From Candidatus Alistipes stercoravium (GTDB lineage: Bacteria > Bacteroidota > Bacteroidia > Bacteroidales > Rikenellaceae), in contig DWWQ01000044.1 of assembly GCA_019119615.1 (NCBI GenBank), forward strand, positions 1 to 41,818: a DNA stretch of 41,818 nucleotides. The letters are read 5' to 3'. The position numbers were made by a program, and so were the translations under genes. Numbering within the stretch: the first letter of the stretch is position 1; every line of letters begins with the position of its first letter. The notes below the pieces were generated by a model that was not told the DNA's origin, made no database searches, and worked only from the letters and a program-made list of their open reading frames with translations. Shown here one piece after another: positions 25,760-33,950 of the stretch.

Positions 25760-25948
25760 CTGCTCCGGCGCCGGCAGCCGTGCGGGGCGTTTTCGCGTCG
25801 ATTGAAAAAAAGTTTTCCGGATAACCGGTTGATTGCGGGGGGATTATTGTCCGAGACGACGGCGGTCGGGAAATTTTATTTGTAAAGACCGATTATTTGT
25901 ATTATCTTTGCACTTGCAAAAGCGATAGATCACATATCGAAGATATAT
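25760..25948. other. Intergenic region cysK to tRNA-fMet
   Basis: No gene is seen. The only signal is the tRNA promoter at 25879-25910. No clear terminator follows cysK. Confidence 0.6.
25879..25910 (+). promoter_or_regulatory. Promoter of tRNA-fMet
   Basis: TTTG at 25879-25882, a 20-base spacer and TATCTTTG at 25903-25910 match the Bacteroidota promoter fully. The mature tRNA starts 39 bases downstream. Confidence 0.85.
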
Positions 25949-26021
25949 CGCGGGATGGAGCAGTTGGCAGCTCGTCGGGCTCATAACCCGAAGGTCGGAG
26001 GTTCGAGTCCTCCTCCCGCTA
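25949..26021 (+). tRNA. Initiator tRNA-fMet (anticodon CAT)
   Basis: A complete 73-base cloverleaf: acceptor CGCGGGA/TCCCGCT, D stem GAGC/GCTC, anticodon stem TCGGG/CCCGA with loop CTCATAA, T stem GGAGG/CCTCC, discriminator A. Initiator marks are the unpaired first position (C1 against U72), three consecutive G:C pairs in the anticodon stem, and A11:U24. The 3' CCA is not encoded (CCT follows). Confidence 0.95.
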
Positions 26022-26025
26022 CCTG

Positions 26026-26057
26026 AACGGACAACTCATACGGTTGTCCGTTTTTTT
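26026..26057 (+). terminator. Terminator of tRNA-fMet
   Basis: A ten-base-pair stem AACGGACAAC/GTTGTCCGTT with a seven-base loop is followed by seven T (26051-26057). Confidence 0.9.
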
Positions 26058-26174
26058 GTTTTCATGCATCATGCTCTTGCCGGCCGTTGATAGCTGTCGC
26101 CCCATGCAATGCATCATGCTTCGTGGAATAGGCAGCTCCGGAATGTTTTGCGTTGAAACACCTTTGTCTGGAAA

Positions 26175-26208
26175 ACAAAAAAAGCGGAAAACTTGAGTTT
26201 TCCGCTTT
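26175..26208 (-). terminator. Terminator of tRNA-Lys
   Basis: On the minus strand an eleven-base-pair stem AAGCGGAAAAC/GTTTTCCGCTT with loop TCAA leads into a T tract, directly after the tRNA. Confidence 0.9.
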
Positions 26209-26283
26209 GGTACCCCCCCAGGGGCTCGAACCCTGGACCCCAACATTAAGAGTGTCGTGCTCTACCAACTGAGCTAGAGAGGC
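26208..26283 (-). tRNA. tRNA-Lys (anticodon CTT)
   Basis: Minus-strand cloverleaf: acceptor GCCTCTC/GGGGGGT (with G-U pairs), D stem GCTC/GAGC, anticodon stem CGACA/TGTTG, loop CTCTTAA giving anticodon CTT, T stem CAGGG/CCCTG, discriminator A. The next three bases are CCA, so the 3' end appears encoded, unlike the fMet gene opposite; it could be chance. Confidence 0.93.
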
Positions 26284-26308
26284 ATCAATCATTTCCTGAT
26301 TGCGAGTG

Positions 26309-26339
26309 CAAAGATAGCTATAATTTTCGTATCTCCAAA
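26309..26339 (-). promoter_or_regulatory. Promoter of tRNA-Lys
   Basis: Minus strand: TTTG at 26339-26336, a 19-base spacer and TATCTTTG at 26316-26309, a full match. The tRNA begins 26 bases further on. Confidence 0.85.
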
Positions 26340-26400
26340 AAAACGGGGTAAAAATTTTCGATTTTTTTATTCCGGAGCCTTTCGGTGCCCTCCTCCGGAT

Positions 26401-27699
26401 TTACTCCACGAGGAGCCGGTCGCTGTTCCATTCCCCTTCGGCATCGGGGTAGATGAAGGGCCGCTCTTCATGCAGTTCTTTGACTTTCAGATAGCTTTCA
26501 TAAAGGTTGATGCCGTTTGCCGACTGCGTAGCCAGCGCAAAGGCGATAACCGACGGATGCAGCTTGGTCGAATGGTAGCTGTCCAATGCCCGTTCGACGT
26601 ATGCCTCGCGCCAGGCGGGGTTGTTCGACGGATTTCCGCCTACGCGGCGCGAATCACCGCTGCGGCGCGTATCTACGGGCGCCTGTACGATTACATAGAG
26701 GCCCAGACGGTCGCAACTGTCCAGCAGCGGTTTCGCAACGGGGCCGGGCAGCAGGCGCAGGGTCGTGTATCCCTCGCCGCGCAGTTCGCGGAGCTTCCCG
26801 GGATCATAGTCGCCCGGAACTTCGCGGCAGCGCAGGGCTACTTTGCGGCCGTTGATCGACATGTGTCCTTCTCGCACCTCCACGGTACGGAAGTCGAGCG
26901 GTTGCTCGAGATACTCCTCGTAGCGGCCTTCGTGCTGCGTTTTCAGCTGCAGCCGGTAGGGGCGTGTCATCGTATCGCACCAGAGCGAATCATAGGGGAT
27001 GCGGGCCAGAAAACGCACCGTATCCTCGCGGCGCATGTTGAGCGTGATTTCGCGGCTGCCCGTCGTTACGGTTCTGCCCGAAGGGGAGAGCAGCGTGTAG
27101 TAGAGCCTCGAGGTCCGCGGATTGAGCGATCCGGTACGGAGGACAACCCCGACTTCGGCCGTGGCGTCGCCGTCCTCGCCGATCCGCGTACGCGAGAGAA
27201 TGTCGCGGACGTGGAGCGTCGGCTGGCTCATAACCCAAGCCTCGCCCGCCTCCAGCTGCGAGGAACTCTTCCAGCTCTCCAGCAGGGCGCCGTGGGCGCT
27301 CTCCGCAGCCACGATCTCCACCCGGTTGCGCCCCTCCTCGACGTATTTGGTGATGTTGTACTCCGCCGGGGCGTTGCCGTTGGCGTCGTATCCGACCTTA
27401 CGGCCGTTGATCCAAAGTTCGTAGGCGCGCGAAACCCATTCCAGACGGAAGAATACCTGCCGGTTGATCCATGCAAAGGGTACGGTGAAGGTCGCCGTCA
27501 TCCGTTCACCGTCGTTCTCCCACGTCGTCAGGGGGCTCATGTATCGATTGCCCTCCCTGCCTGCTTCGGAGGCTTCGGCCGCCGTAGGATAGATCCGGAT
27601 GGGCGTGCGGGGCAGTTCGCGTCCGCAGGAGGGATTGTATTGCTGGGCATCGGCCGTACCGATGCAAAACAGAGCCAGTATGGAGAGTATGATCCGCAT
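26401..27699 (-). CDS. GH2-like secreted protein, truncated and without catalytic residues
   Basis: A 432-residue protein with a signal peptide (MRIILSILALFCIGTADA). A galactose-binding-like sandwich follows (about 60-180: FFRLEWVSRAYELWINGRKVG), then a beta domain (about 190-290), and the start of a GH2 TIM barrel (NGRKVALRCRE, CDRLGLYVIVQAP, HPSVIAFALATQS). Active GH2 enzymes have G-N-E-S at the acid/base; here it is ATQS with Gln392 in place of Glu. The protein ends 40 residues later, before the nucleophile would occur. It is therefore probably a non-enzymatic glycan-binding protein or a decayed enzyme. The ATG at 27699 is chosen for the signal peptide. Confidence 0.8.
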   Translation of the reverse strand: MRIILSILALFCIGTADAQQYNPSCGRELPRTPIRIYPTAAEASEAGREGNRYMSPLTTWENDGERMTATFTVPFAWINRQVFFRLEWVSRAYELWINGRKVGYDANGNAPAEYNITKYVEEGRNRVEIVAAESAHGALLESWKSSSQLEAGEAWVMSQPTLHVRDILSRTRIGEDGDATAEVGVVLRTGSLNPRTSRLYYTLLSPSGRTVTTGSREITLNMRREDTVRFLARIPYDSLWCDTMTRPYRLQLKTQHEGRYEEYLEQPLDFRTVEVREGHMSINGRKVALRCREVPGDYDPGKLRELRGEGYTTLRLLPGPVAKPLLDSCDRLGLYVIVQAPVDTRRSGDSRRVGGNPSNNPAWREAYVERALDSYHSTKLHPSVIAFALATQSANGINLYESYLKVKELHEERPFIYPDAEGEWNSDRLLVE

Positions 27700-27705
27700 A
27701 TTTCG

Positions 27706-27713
27706 TATATTTG
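27706..27713 (+). promoter_or_regulatory. -7 element for the HsdR-N gene
   Basis: TATATTTG matches TAnnTTTG. No TTTG is found 19-20 bases upstream. The ATG at 27748 lies about 28 bases past the predicted start. Confidence 0.45.
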
Positions 27714-27718
27714 CACGG

Positions 27719-27726
27719 TAAAGGTA
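27719..27726 (-). promoter_or_regulatory. Possible -7 element for the GH2-like gene
   Basis: Minus strand TACCTTTA, one base off TAnnTTTG. It lies six bases from the opposing plus-strand element, so the two divergent genes share a very small promoter region. Confidence 0.35.
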
Positions 27727-27747
27727 CGAATTTTTTCCATAGTTGCG

Positions 27748-28200
27748 ATGTCCGTGCTGCCTAATCTGAACTTTCCGTCCATTCGCCTGAAGGCCCGTCG
27801 CTGCGGCGACAAGGTCGAGGTGTGGGATCCCATTCGGGGAATCTATCTCGTGCTGACTCCCGAGGAGTGGGTGCGACAGCATCTGATCGCCTATCTGGTT
27901 TCGCATTGCGGCGTGCAGCCCCTGCGCATTGTCGAGGAGTATGCCGTACTGCTCAACGGGCAGCCGCAGCGGGCCGACGTCGTGGTGGTCGATGATGCGG
28001 GGCGACCGCTGCTCCTGGCCGAATGCAAGGCGCCTGACGTTGTAATCAACCGGCAGACACTGGCGCAGGCCGTCCGTTACAATTCGGTGCTGCAGGCCCG
28101 TTACATCATCCTGACCAACGGTCTGAAACACTATTGCTGCACCTATCGGGACGGACAGTATGAGCAGTTGCAGGCATTTCCGCGGCTCGACGGTTGCTGA
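27748..28200 (+). CDS. Type I restriction enzyme HsdR N-terminal-like protein (orphan nuclease fold)
   Basis: A 150-residue cytoplasmic protein matching the HSDR_N_2 type domain. The PD-(D/E)xK nuclease core is visible: Asp in QRADVVVVDDAG, then LLLAECKAP with the Glu-x-Lys pair, and a later Gln/Tyr region AQAVRYNSVLQARYIILTNG. There is no helicase or translocase part and no HsdM or HsdS nearby, so it is not a restriction system. It may be a small DNA-processing nuclease. The ATG at 27748 is the first one after the promoter. Confidence 0.8.
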   Translation: MSVLPNLNFPSIRLKARRCGDKVEVWDPIRGIYLVLTPEEWVRQHLIAYLVSHCGVQPLRIVEEYAVLLNGQPQRADVVVVDDAGRPLLLAECKAPDVVINRQTLAQAVRYNSVLQARYIILTNGLKHYCCTYRDGQYEQLQAFPRLDGC

Positions 28201-28236
28201 TGTCGTCGCGTGCCGCCCGATGGCGCGTGTCCCTTG

Positions 28237-28983
28237 TTACAGATTTCGGAAATTCTTGTCGATATAGGCCTGGAAGGCCTCCTTGTAGCTCTCTCCGATG
28301 GGGATGTACTCGTTGCTGTCGTTCAGGAAGATGCGACCCTTTACATAGGCCTTGATGGCCCGTAGGTTTACGATGTAGGAGCGGTGTACGCGCATGAAGG
28401 AGTCGGCGGGAAGTGCGGCTTCCATGTTCTTGAGGCGGAAGAGGGTCGTGATGGTCGATCCGTCGGCCAGATGCATGCGTACATATTCGCCCTCGCTTTC
28501 CAGATAGACGATGTCGGCGATGCGCACGAGCGAAACCTTGTAGTCGGCCTTCACGGAGAGATACTCCTTGTCTTTGGGTTCGGCTTCCGGCATCTCCTTC
28601 TGCGATGCGGAGCGCTGGTTCTGCCGCAGTTCATAGAGCGCGTGGGCCTTGGCCGCCGAGCGGCTGAAGTCGGCGAATCCGAAAGGCTTGAGCAGGTAGT
28701 CCACCGCGTCGAGCTTGAACCCCTCGATGGCATACTCCGAGTAGGCCGTGGTGAAGATCACCATCGGACGGTTGGTCAGCGAGCGGACGAAGTCCACGCC
28801 GGTCAGGTCGGGCATGTTGATATCGACAAAAATCAGATCGACAGGCTGTCCCGCGAGATATGCCTGGGCTTCGATGGCATTGTTGAACGTGGCGGTCAGC
28901 TCCAGGTAGGGGATCTTCGAGATGTAGGCGGTGATCTGCCGCAGGGCCAGCGGCTCGTCGTCTATGGCGATACATTTAAGCAT
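28237..28983 (-). CDS. LytTR-family response regulator
   Basis: A 248-residue regulator: receiver domain with Asp8-Asp9, phospho-acceptor Asp54 (FVDINMPD), and conserved Lys in YLLKPF; then a LytTR DNA-binding domain from about 140 (DIVYLESEGEYVRMHLADG, MRVHRSYIVNL). It overlaps the histidine kinase gene by eight bases, so the two form a co-translated LytS/LytR-type pair. The signal is unknown. Confidence 0.93.
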   Translation of the reverse strand: MLKCIAIDDEPLALRQITAYISKIPYLELTATFNNAIEAQAYLAGQPVDLIFVDINMPDLTGVDFVRSLTNRPMVIFTTAYSEYAIEGFKLDAVDYLLKPFGFADFSRSAAKAHALYELRQNQRSASQKEMPEAEPKDKEYLSVKADYKVSLVRIADIVYLESEGEYVRMHLADGSTITTLFRLKNMEAALPADSFMRVHRSYIVNLRAIKAYVKGRIFLNDSNEYIPIGESYKEAFQAYIDKNFRNL

Positions 28984-30049
28984 GCAGCGTGGGGATTACG
29001 AGTTTTACGGTGTAGGAATCTTCCAGTTCGCGGATTTCGAGCGAGTAGTTCTTCTCGCCGTAGATCAGTGCGAGGCGCTTGCGCACGTTCTCCAGCCCGA
29101 TTCCCGGAGTACTTTTGCGTTCGGGAAATCCGGAGTGGCGGCTGTTTTCGAAGGTGCTCGTAACCATCCCGTCGGCATATTCGATCTTCAGGTGGATATA
29201 CGAAGGACGGTTGTAGCTCACTCCGTGTTTGAAGGCATTTTCGATGAAGACGATGAGCAGCAGCGGGGGGATCGATACCGATTCGGGCAGATTTTCCGGA
29301 TACTCCATGCGGATATCGACGTCGTCGGTGTAGCGGATGCGCATCAGCTCGATGTAGTTCTTCAGGAACTGGATGTCCCGGTTCAGCGAGATGATCTCGC
29401 GCCCCGAGTCGTAGAGTACATAGCGCATCATCTTCGAGAGCTCGATGACGGCGCTTTTGGCTGAGTCGGTGTCGAAGTCGATGAGCGCATGGATGTTGTT
29501 GAGCGTGTTCATGAAGAAGTGCGGATTGATCTGATACTTCAGATAATCCATCTCGGCCTGGAGGTTCTGCCGTTGCAGGGCCTCCATCTTCTGTTCGTCG
29601 CGCATCGACTGGTAGATGAGCTTGATGCCCGTGTTGGCGCCGGTCATGAAGAAGCCCAGCACGATGTTCCAGTAGATCTCCAGATTGGAGAACGAGACCT
29701 TGCGGTAGGAGTCGATCGTTTCGGGGTCGGGTTGCTCGGGCATGACGCGGAGCAGGTGCTCCTCGTAGAGGTCCACCAGGAAGAAAACGGTCGTGATGAG
29801 TGCGATGTTGAGGATGAGGTACTTTCCGTACTTCCGCCGGAGCATGTACCTCGGGGCGAGAAAGCTGTTGTGGATCACGAAGATGATCAGATAGGGCGCA
29901 ATCTGCCTCCAGGCGATCAGTACATTCTCCAGATTGATGTGCATTTCGGACATCATCTGCGAGTTGAGCACCGGTACCAGGATGATGGCCGACCAGACCA
30001 TCACATAGAGCAGGTTCTCGCCTATGGCTTGTTTCCCCCGGATCCTCAT
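28976..30049 (-). CDS. LytS-type sensor histidine kinase
   Basis: A 357-residue inner-membrane kinase of the His_kinase (PF06580-like) family. About four hydrophobic segments occupy the first 150 residues (for example AIILVPVLN and YLIIFVIHN), with little periplasmic sequence. A short coiled coil precedes the phospho-acceptor His177 in QINPHFFMNTLNNIHAL, and the ATPase half has PPLLLIVFIENAFKHG and GIGLENVRKRL. It lies 15 bases after the acyl-ligase gene, so it is likely expressed with the lipid genes upstream. Confidence 0.92.
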   Translation of the reverse strand: MRIRGKQAIGENLLYVMVWSAIILVPVLNSQMMSEMHINLENVLIAWRQIAPYLIIFVIHNSFLAPRYMLRRKYGKYLILNIALITTVFFLVDLYEEHLLRVMPEQPDPETIDSYRKVSFSNLEIYWNIVLGFFMTGANTGIKLIYQSMRDEQKMEALQRQNLQAEMDYLKYQINPHFFMNTLNNIHALIDFDTDSAKSAVIELSKMMRYVLYDSGREIISLNRDIQFLKNYIELMRIRYTDDVDIRMEYPENLPESVSIPPLLLIVFIENAFKHGVSYNRPSYIHLKIEYADGMVTSTFENSRHSGFPERKSTPGIGLENVRKRLALIYGEKNYSLEIRELEDSYTVKLVIPTLHA

Positions 30050-30064
30050 GCCGTTCGGACTTGC

Positions 30065-31765
30065 TTACCGATCCAGCAGCGAGGTGCTGTAGAGGAATCG
30101 CTTGATGCTCCGTTTGGGCGTCTTCTCGAACTCGGTGGGGTAGATCGTAATGTCGGCGACGCGCTCATAGGCGGCCAGCTGCGCGTTGAGTTCCTTGAGG
30201 TTGTCCTGCATGATCTGGGGCAGTTCGAATTTGTCCACACCCTCGACATCGGCCTGTTCGTAGTCGGGGACGACGAGGGCTCTCAAGCGGCCGTTCCCGG
30301 CGTCGAGCACGAGCGATTCGAGCACCATGTACATGTTGTTGAGCTTGTCTTCGATCTCCTCGGGATAGATGTTCTGTCCGTTTCCCGAGAGGATCATCGT
30401 TTTCGAGCGCCCGCGGATGTAGAGCGTTCCGTCGGGATCCATCGTTCCCATATCGCCCGTATGGAGCCACCCGTCGGGGTCGAGCACCTTCTGCGTATCC
30501 TTCTCGTTCTTGTAGTAGCCCTGCATGACGTGCTCGCCACGGACGATAATCTCTCCGGCCGTGTGTTCGGGATCCGATGAATCGATCTTTACTTCGAGCA
30601 TCTGCTTGAGGTATCGGCCGCACGATCCGGGCTTGAATTCGTTGTCGGGCGTGAAGCTGATCAACGGGGCGCATTCGGTCATGCCGTATCCGATCGTGAT
30701 CGGGAAGCGGATCTTCATGAGGAACGATTCGGTCTCCTGGTTCATCGGTGCTCCGCCGACGATGAAGATATTGACATTGCCCCCGAAGGCATCCATGAGT
30801 TTTTTGCGGATGGCCGAGTAGATGGCCGTATTGAGCAGCGGGACCTTCACGGCGATCGACATGGGACCCTTTTCGAGCAGCGGCAGCACCTGCTTGCGGT
30901 AGACTTTTTCGAGAATCATCGGCACGCAGCAGATGATGGTCGGCTTGACCACGCCCATTGCCTCGATGAGGATCTTGGGCGAGGGGATCTTTCCCAGCAG
31001 GGTGATGTGTCCGCCGACGGCCAGCGGGGCCAGGAAGTCGAAGGCGCAGCCGTAGGCATGTGCCAGCGGGAGGAACGAGAGGGTGCGCCCGCCTTTCTGG
31101 AAGTAACGGGTGCCCGTCTGGGTGTTGAGGGCCGTCATGGCGAAGACGACATTTCCCGTGAGGTTGTTCACCGTGAGCATCACACCCTTCGAATACCCGG
31201 TTGTCCCGGAGGTATAGTTGAGCAGCACGACGCGGTCGTTGGGAATGTCGGGATATTTGATGTCATTGGCGCTGAACCCCCGCGGGTATTTCGACCGGTA
31301 GTTCTTCACGATATCCCGCTGGAACTTGGTGAGCGCCTTTCCGTTTCGTTCGTAGATGACGTGAAAGTCCGTGAGTGAGAACACGGCTTCGATCTGTTTG
31401 ATCTGATCCTCCTCGATCACGTCCCAGAAATTGTCTCCGAGGAAGAGCAGCCGGCTCTCCGAATGGTTGATGATGTGGATGATATCCGCCGGGGTGAAAT
31501 CCTGCAGGATGGGGACGATCACGGCGCCGTAGGTGATTGTTCCGATATAGGTGATACACCATCGGGGATTGTTGCGGCCGATCAGTGCGATCTTGTCGCC
31601 CTGTTTGATCCCGGCCTTTTTGTAGAGGAGATGCAGTTTGGCAATCTCCTTGGCCATTTCATAGTAGGAAAAGGTCTCGTTCTTGAAGTAGTCGGTCAGT
31701 GCCGACATTTCCCGGTTTTCGCGAAAACTTTTCTCGTATATCTTGATCAGATTCTCCTCTAACAT
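30065..31765 (-). CDS. AMP-forming long-chain acyl-CoA ligase-like protein
   Basis: Predicted to activate a fatty acid as acyl-AMP and then acyl-CoA or another thioester. The 566 residues carry the adenylate-forming P-loop YTSGTTGYSKG (184-194), YGMTECAPL, the hinge TGDMGTMDPDGTLYIRGRSK and the C-terminal NIYPEEIED. Length is normal for bacterial FadD-like enzymes. It sits between plsY and the two-component pair on the minus strand. The acyl acceptor (CoA or carrier protein) is not decided by the sequence. Confidence 0.9.
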   Translation of the reverse strand: MLEENLIKIYEKSFRENREMSALTDYFKNETFSYYEMAKEIAKLHLLYKKAGIKQGDKIALIGRNNPRWCITYIGTITYGAVIVPILQDFTPADIIHIINHSESRLLFLGDNFWDVIEEDQIKQIEAVFSLTDFHVIYERNGKALTKFQRDIVKNYRSKYPRGFSANDIKYPDIPNDRVVLLNYTSGTTGYSKGVMLTVNNLTGNVVFAMTALNTQTGTRYFQKGGRTLSFLPLAHAYGCAFDFLAPLAVGGHITLLGKIPSPKILIEAMGVVKPTIICCVPMILEKVYRKQVLPLLEKGPMSIAVKVPLLNTAIYSAIRKKLMDAFGGNVNIFIVGGAPMNQETESFLMKIRFPITIGYGMTECAPLISFTPDNEFKPGSCGRYLKQMLEVKIDSSDPEHTAGEIIVRGEHVMQGYYKNEKDTQKVLDPDGWLHTGDMGTMDPDGTLYIRGRSKTMILSGNGQNIYPEEIEDKLNNMYMVLESLVLDAGNGRLRALVVPDYEQADVEGVDKFELPQIMQDNLKELNAQLAAYERVADITIYPTEFEKTPKRSIKRFLYSTSLLDR

Positions 31766-31887
31766 GGTGAAACTGCGGTTGTTGTTGCAAGTCGTTTATT
31801 TTCCGTCTCCCTCTGCCCCGATTCCGTTCTCTTTTTTCGGTGCGGTTTTCCCCTCTGTTTCCGGCCCGGTTTCGGGGCTGTTTCCGG

Positions 31888-32703
31888 TTAGGCCTTTGTC
31901 TCTTCTTTTCCGGATTCGGCGCTTGGGGTTGTTTCCGGTTCGGCCTTCATCTCCTTTTTCTCCGGTTTGGCCTCCTGGGCTGCCTTCGGTTCTGCCTTTG
32001 CCTCTTTTGCCGCTCCGGCTCCGCCGTGTTGCTGCGGCCCGGCTGCGGGCGGTGAAACCCGGCGCGGCCGCCAGATATAGGTTTTCGATTCGGTTCCGTT
32101 TTTGAGCCGTTCGATATTCTTGCGGTGGGTGTATATGAGCAGGATGGCGATCACGAACGAGAAGACGACGAACGGAATCGACTCATTGACCTTGGGCGAT
32201 ATGAGCGTAAAGAGCGGGAAGCAGCATCCGGCGACCATCGAGGCGAGTGAGACGTAGTGGAAGATCATCAGGATGACGAACCATACGCCGAAGCAGAGCA
32301 GCGCTACGGGCGGGTAGATGCCCGTTACGGCTCCCACGAGGGTGGCGACGCCCTTGCCGCCGCGGAATCCTGCGAATATGGGGAAAATGTGTCCCAGCAC
32401 GGCGGCGAATACGGCGGCGATCTTGAGGTTGATCAGATCGTTGTCGCCGATGTGTACGTCGTATTTGAGCATTTCGATGATCGTTACGGCGACAAAGCCC
32501 TTCAGGAAGTCGAGGGCGAAGACCGGCAGGGCGGCCCGGCGTCCCAGTACGCGGAGCATGTTGGTCGTTCCGGCGTTTTTCGAACCGTATTCGCGGATGT
32601 CGATGCCGTAGTATTTCTTGCCGATCCACACGGCGCTCGGAATCGAGCCCAGCAGATAGGCGATGATAATCATGGTCGTAGCGGTGTAGTATGTCAGAAT
32701 CAT
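31888..32703 (-). CDS. plsY: Glycerol-3-phosphate acyltransferase PlsY with a C-terminal extension
   Basis: Transfers an acyl group from acyl-phosphate to glycerol-3-phosphate, the first step of phospholipid synthesis, in the inner membrane. Conserved PlsY motifs are LLGSIPSAVWIGK, REYGSKNAGTTNMLR and FAGFRGGKGVAT. The membrane core ends near residue 210. The remaining 60 residues are an Ala/Glu/Lys/Pro-rich low-complexity tail (KEAKAEPKAAQEAKPEKKE) not normally present, on the cytoplasmic side if topology is standard. Start ATG is at 32703. Confidence 0.92.
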   Translation of the reverse strand: MILTYYTATTMIIIAYLLGSIPSAVWIGKKYYGIDIREYGSKNAGTTNMLRVLGRRAALPVFALDFLKGFVAVTIIEMLKYDVHIGDNDLINLKIAAVFAAVLGHIFPIFAGFRGGKGVATLVGAVTGIYPPVALLCFGVWFVILMIFHYVSLASMVAGCCFPLFTLISPKVNESIPFVVFSFVIAILLIYTHRKNIERLKNGTESKTYIWRPRRVSPPAAGPQQHGGAGAAKEAKAEPKAAQEAKPEKKEMKAEPETTPSAESGKEETKA

Positions 32704-32729
32704 AGCCCCTGTCGATATGGTTTTATATG

Positions 32730-32737
32730 CAAATATA
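32730..32737 (-). promoter_or_regulatory. -7 element for plsY
   Basis: Minus strand TATATTTG matches TAnnTTTG; no clear TTTG at -33. The ATG follows 27 bases later. Confidence 0.5.
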
Positions 32738-32809
32738 GAAAAAAAATCGAGAACCGGATACGTTGCGGGAAAAATCATTCCGGGGAGCGGGCTTTTTCGA
32801 GAATATTCG

Positions 32810-32817
32810 TATCTTTG
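32810..32817 (+). promoter_or_regulatory. -7 element for the YitT gene
   Basis: Plus-strand TATCTTTG is a perfect -7 element, but no TTTG lies at the usual distance. It predicts a leader of about 135 bases before the ATG at 32961; nothing else is seen in that leader. Confidence 0.5.
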
Positions 32818-32960
32818 TGGGCAATTGGAAGAATTTTGTCCGGACTGCACCCTCCGGCAGGCCTGAAAGAACGTCGTTTCGGCGCTGCCCTGTCGGTCCG
32901 GCAACCGGCCCGGAGCCTTTGTGCATGGCCCGGTCCGGAAACAGGAATGAGACCTATTTT

Positions 32961-33950
32961 ATGAATACGAAAGCATTTCTTGAACCGATGGGTTCGTGGG
33001 CGTGGTGGCGCTCGTGGTTTCTGATCTTTTTCGGGTGTATACTCATGGGTACGGGTTTCGTGCTCTTCGTGAACCCCTACAATTTCGTGCCGGGAGGCGT
33101 TTACGGCATGGGTATCGTGCTGCACAACATCTTCCCTTCGGTGCAGGTCGGAACCTTCGGCTACATGTTCGACATCCCGCTCATGATCACGGCGATGCTT
33201 GTTTTCGGCGGGCAGTTCGGCACGCGCACGGTGCTGGCGGCGCTCTTCACGCCGGGTTACATGAACGTGCTGACGCGGCTGGTCTACCCGACGCCGGAGG
33301 CCGTCGAGGCGCTGGACCCGGCACAGTTACTGGGCGGCCGGCTCAACCTTTCGGACGATCTGCTGCTGACCTGTATCATCGGTGCGGTGATTATCGGCGT
33401 GGGACAGGGCATTGTCGTGCGCCAGCAGGCCACGACGGGCGGTACGGACATCGTGGCGATGCTCCTGCAGAAATTCGCGGGGATCAAGTTCTCCACGGGT
33501 ATTTTCCTGGCCGACGGCTTCGTCGTGCTCTCGGGACTGGTGGTCATCGGCTTCGGCCTGGGTACGGGTGAGGCCGACCCGCGCGGGTGGATGCTGACGC
33601 TCTATTCGCTCATCACGATCTATACGACCTCACGCGTGATCGCCTACCTGCTCGACGGCGCGTCGTACGACAAACTGTTGTTCATCATCAGCGAGCACCA
33701 CGAGGAGCTCAAGCGCTTCATCATCGAGGATCTGGACCGGAGTGCGACCTACATCAAGGCAAAAGGCATGTATACGGACAAGCAGCGCGACATGATCTTT
33801 CTGGTGGTGAGCCGCAAGGAGGTGCATCTGGTACAGCATCAGATTCGGGAGATCGACCCGGGGGCCTTTGTCGTCGTTACGGATGCCTACGAAACGTTCG
33901 GCGAGGGCTTCAAGCAGTTCCCCGACAAGAACACGATCCAGGCCGAGTAG
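32961..33950 (+). CDS. YitT-family membrane protein (DUF161 plus DUF2179)
   Basis: A 329-residue inner-membrane protein of unknown function. Five to six hydrophobic segments include the repeated YitT pattern FVNPYNFVPGGVYGMGIV and RQQATTGGTDIVAMLLQKF. The last 90 residues form the soluble DUF2179 domain (IIEDLDRSATYIKAKGMYT, IREIDPGAFVVVTDAYE). The ATG at 32961 is preferred over an upstream in-frame start because the protein then begins at the first conserved segment. It is 59 bases from miaB. Confidence 0.88.
   Translation: MNTKAFLEPMGSWAWWRSWFLIFFGCILMGTGFVLFVNPYNFVPGGVYGMGIVLHNIFPSVQVGTFGYMFDIPLMITAMLVFGGQFGTRTVLAALFTPGYMNVLTRLVYPTPEAVEALDPAQLLGGRLNLSDDLLLTCIIGAVIIGVGQGIVVRQQATTGGTDIVAMLLQKFAGIKFSTGIFLADGFVVLSGLVVIGFGLGTGEADPRGWMLTLYSLITIYTTSRVIAYLLDGASYDKLLFIISEHHEELKRFIIEDLDRSATYIKAKGMYTDKQRDMIFLVVSRKEVHLVQHQIREIDPGAFVVVTDAYETFGEGFKQFPDKNTIQAE

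Noticed and set aside
26344..26410. Inverted repeat TCCGGAG/CTCCGGA after the GH2-like gene as a terminator
   Set aside because: The loop is long and no T tract follows on the minus strand, so it is not a convincing terminator.
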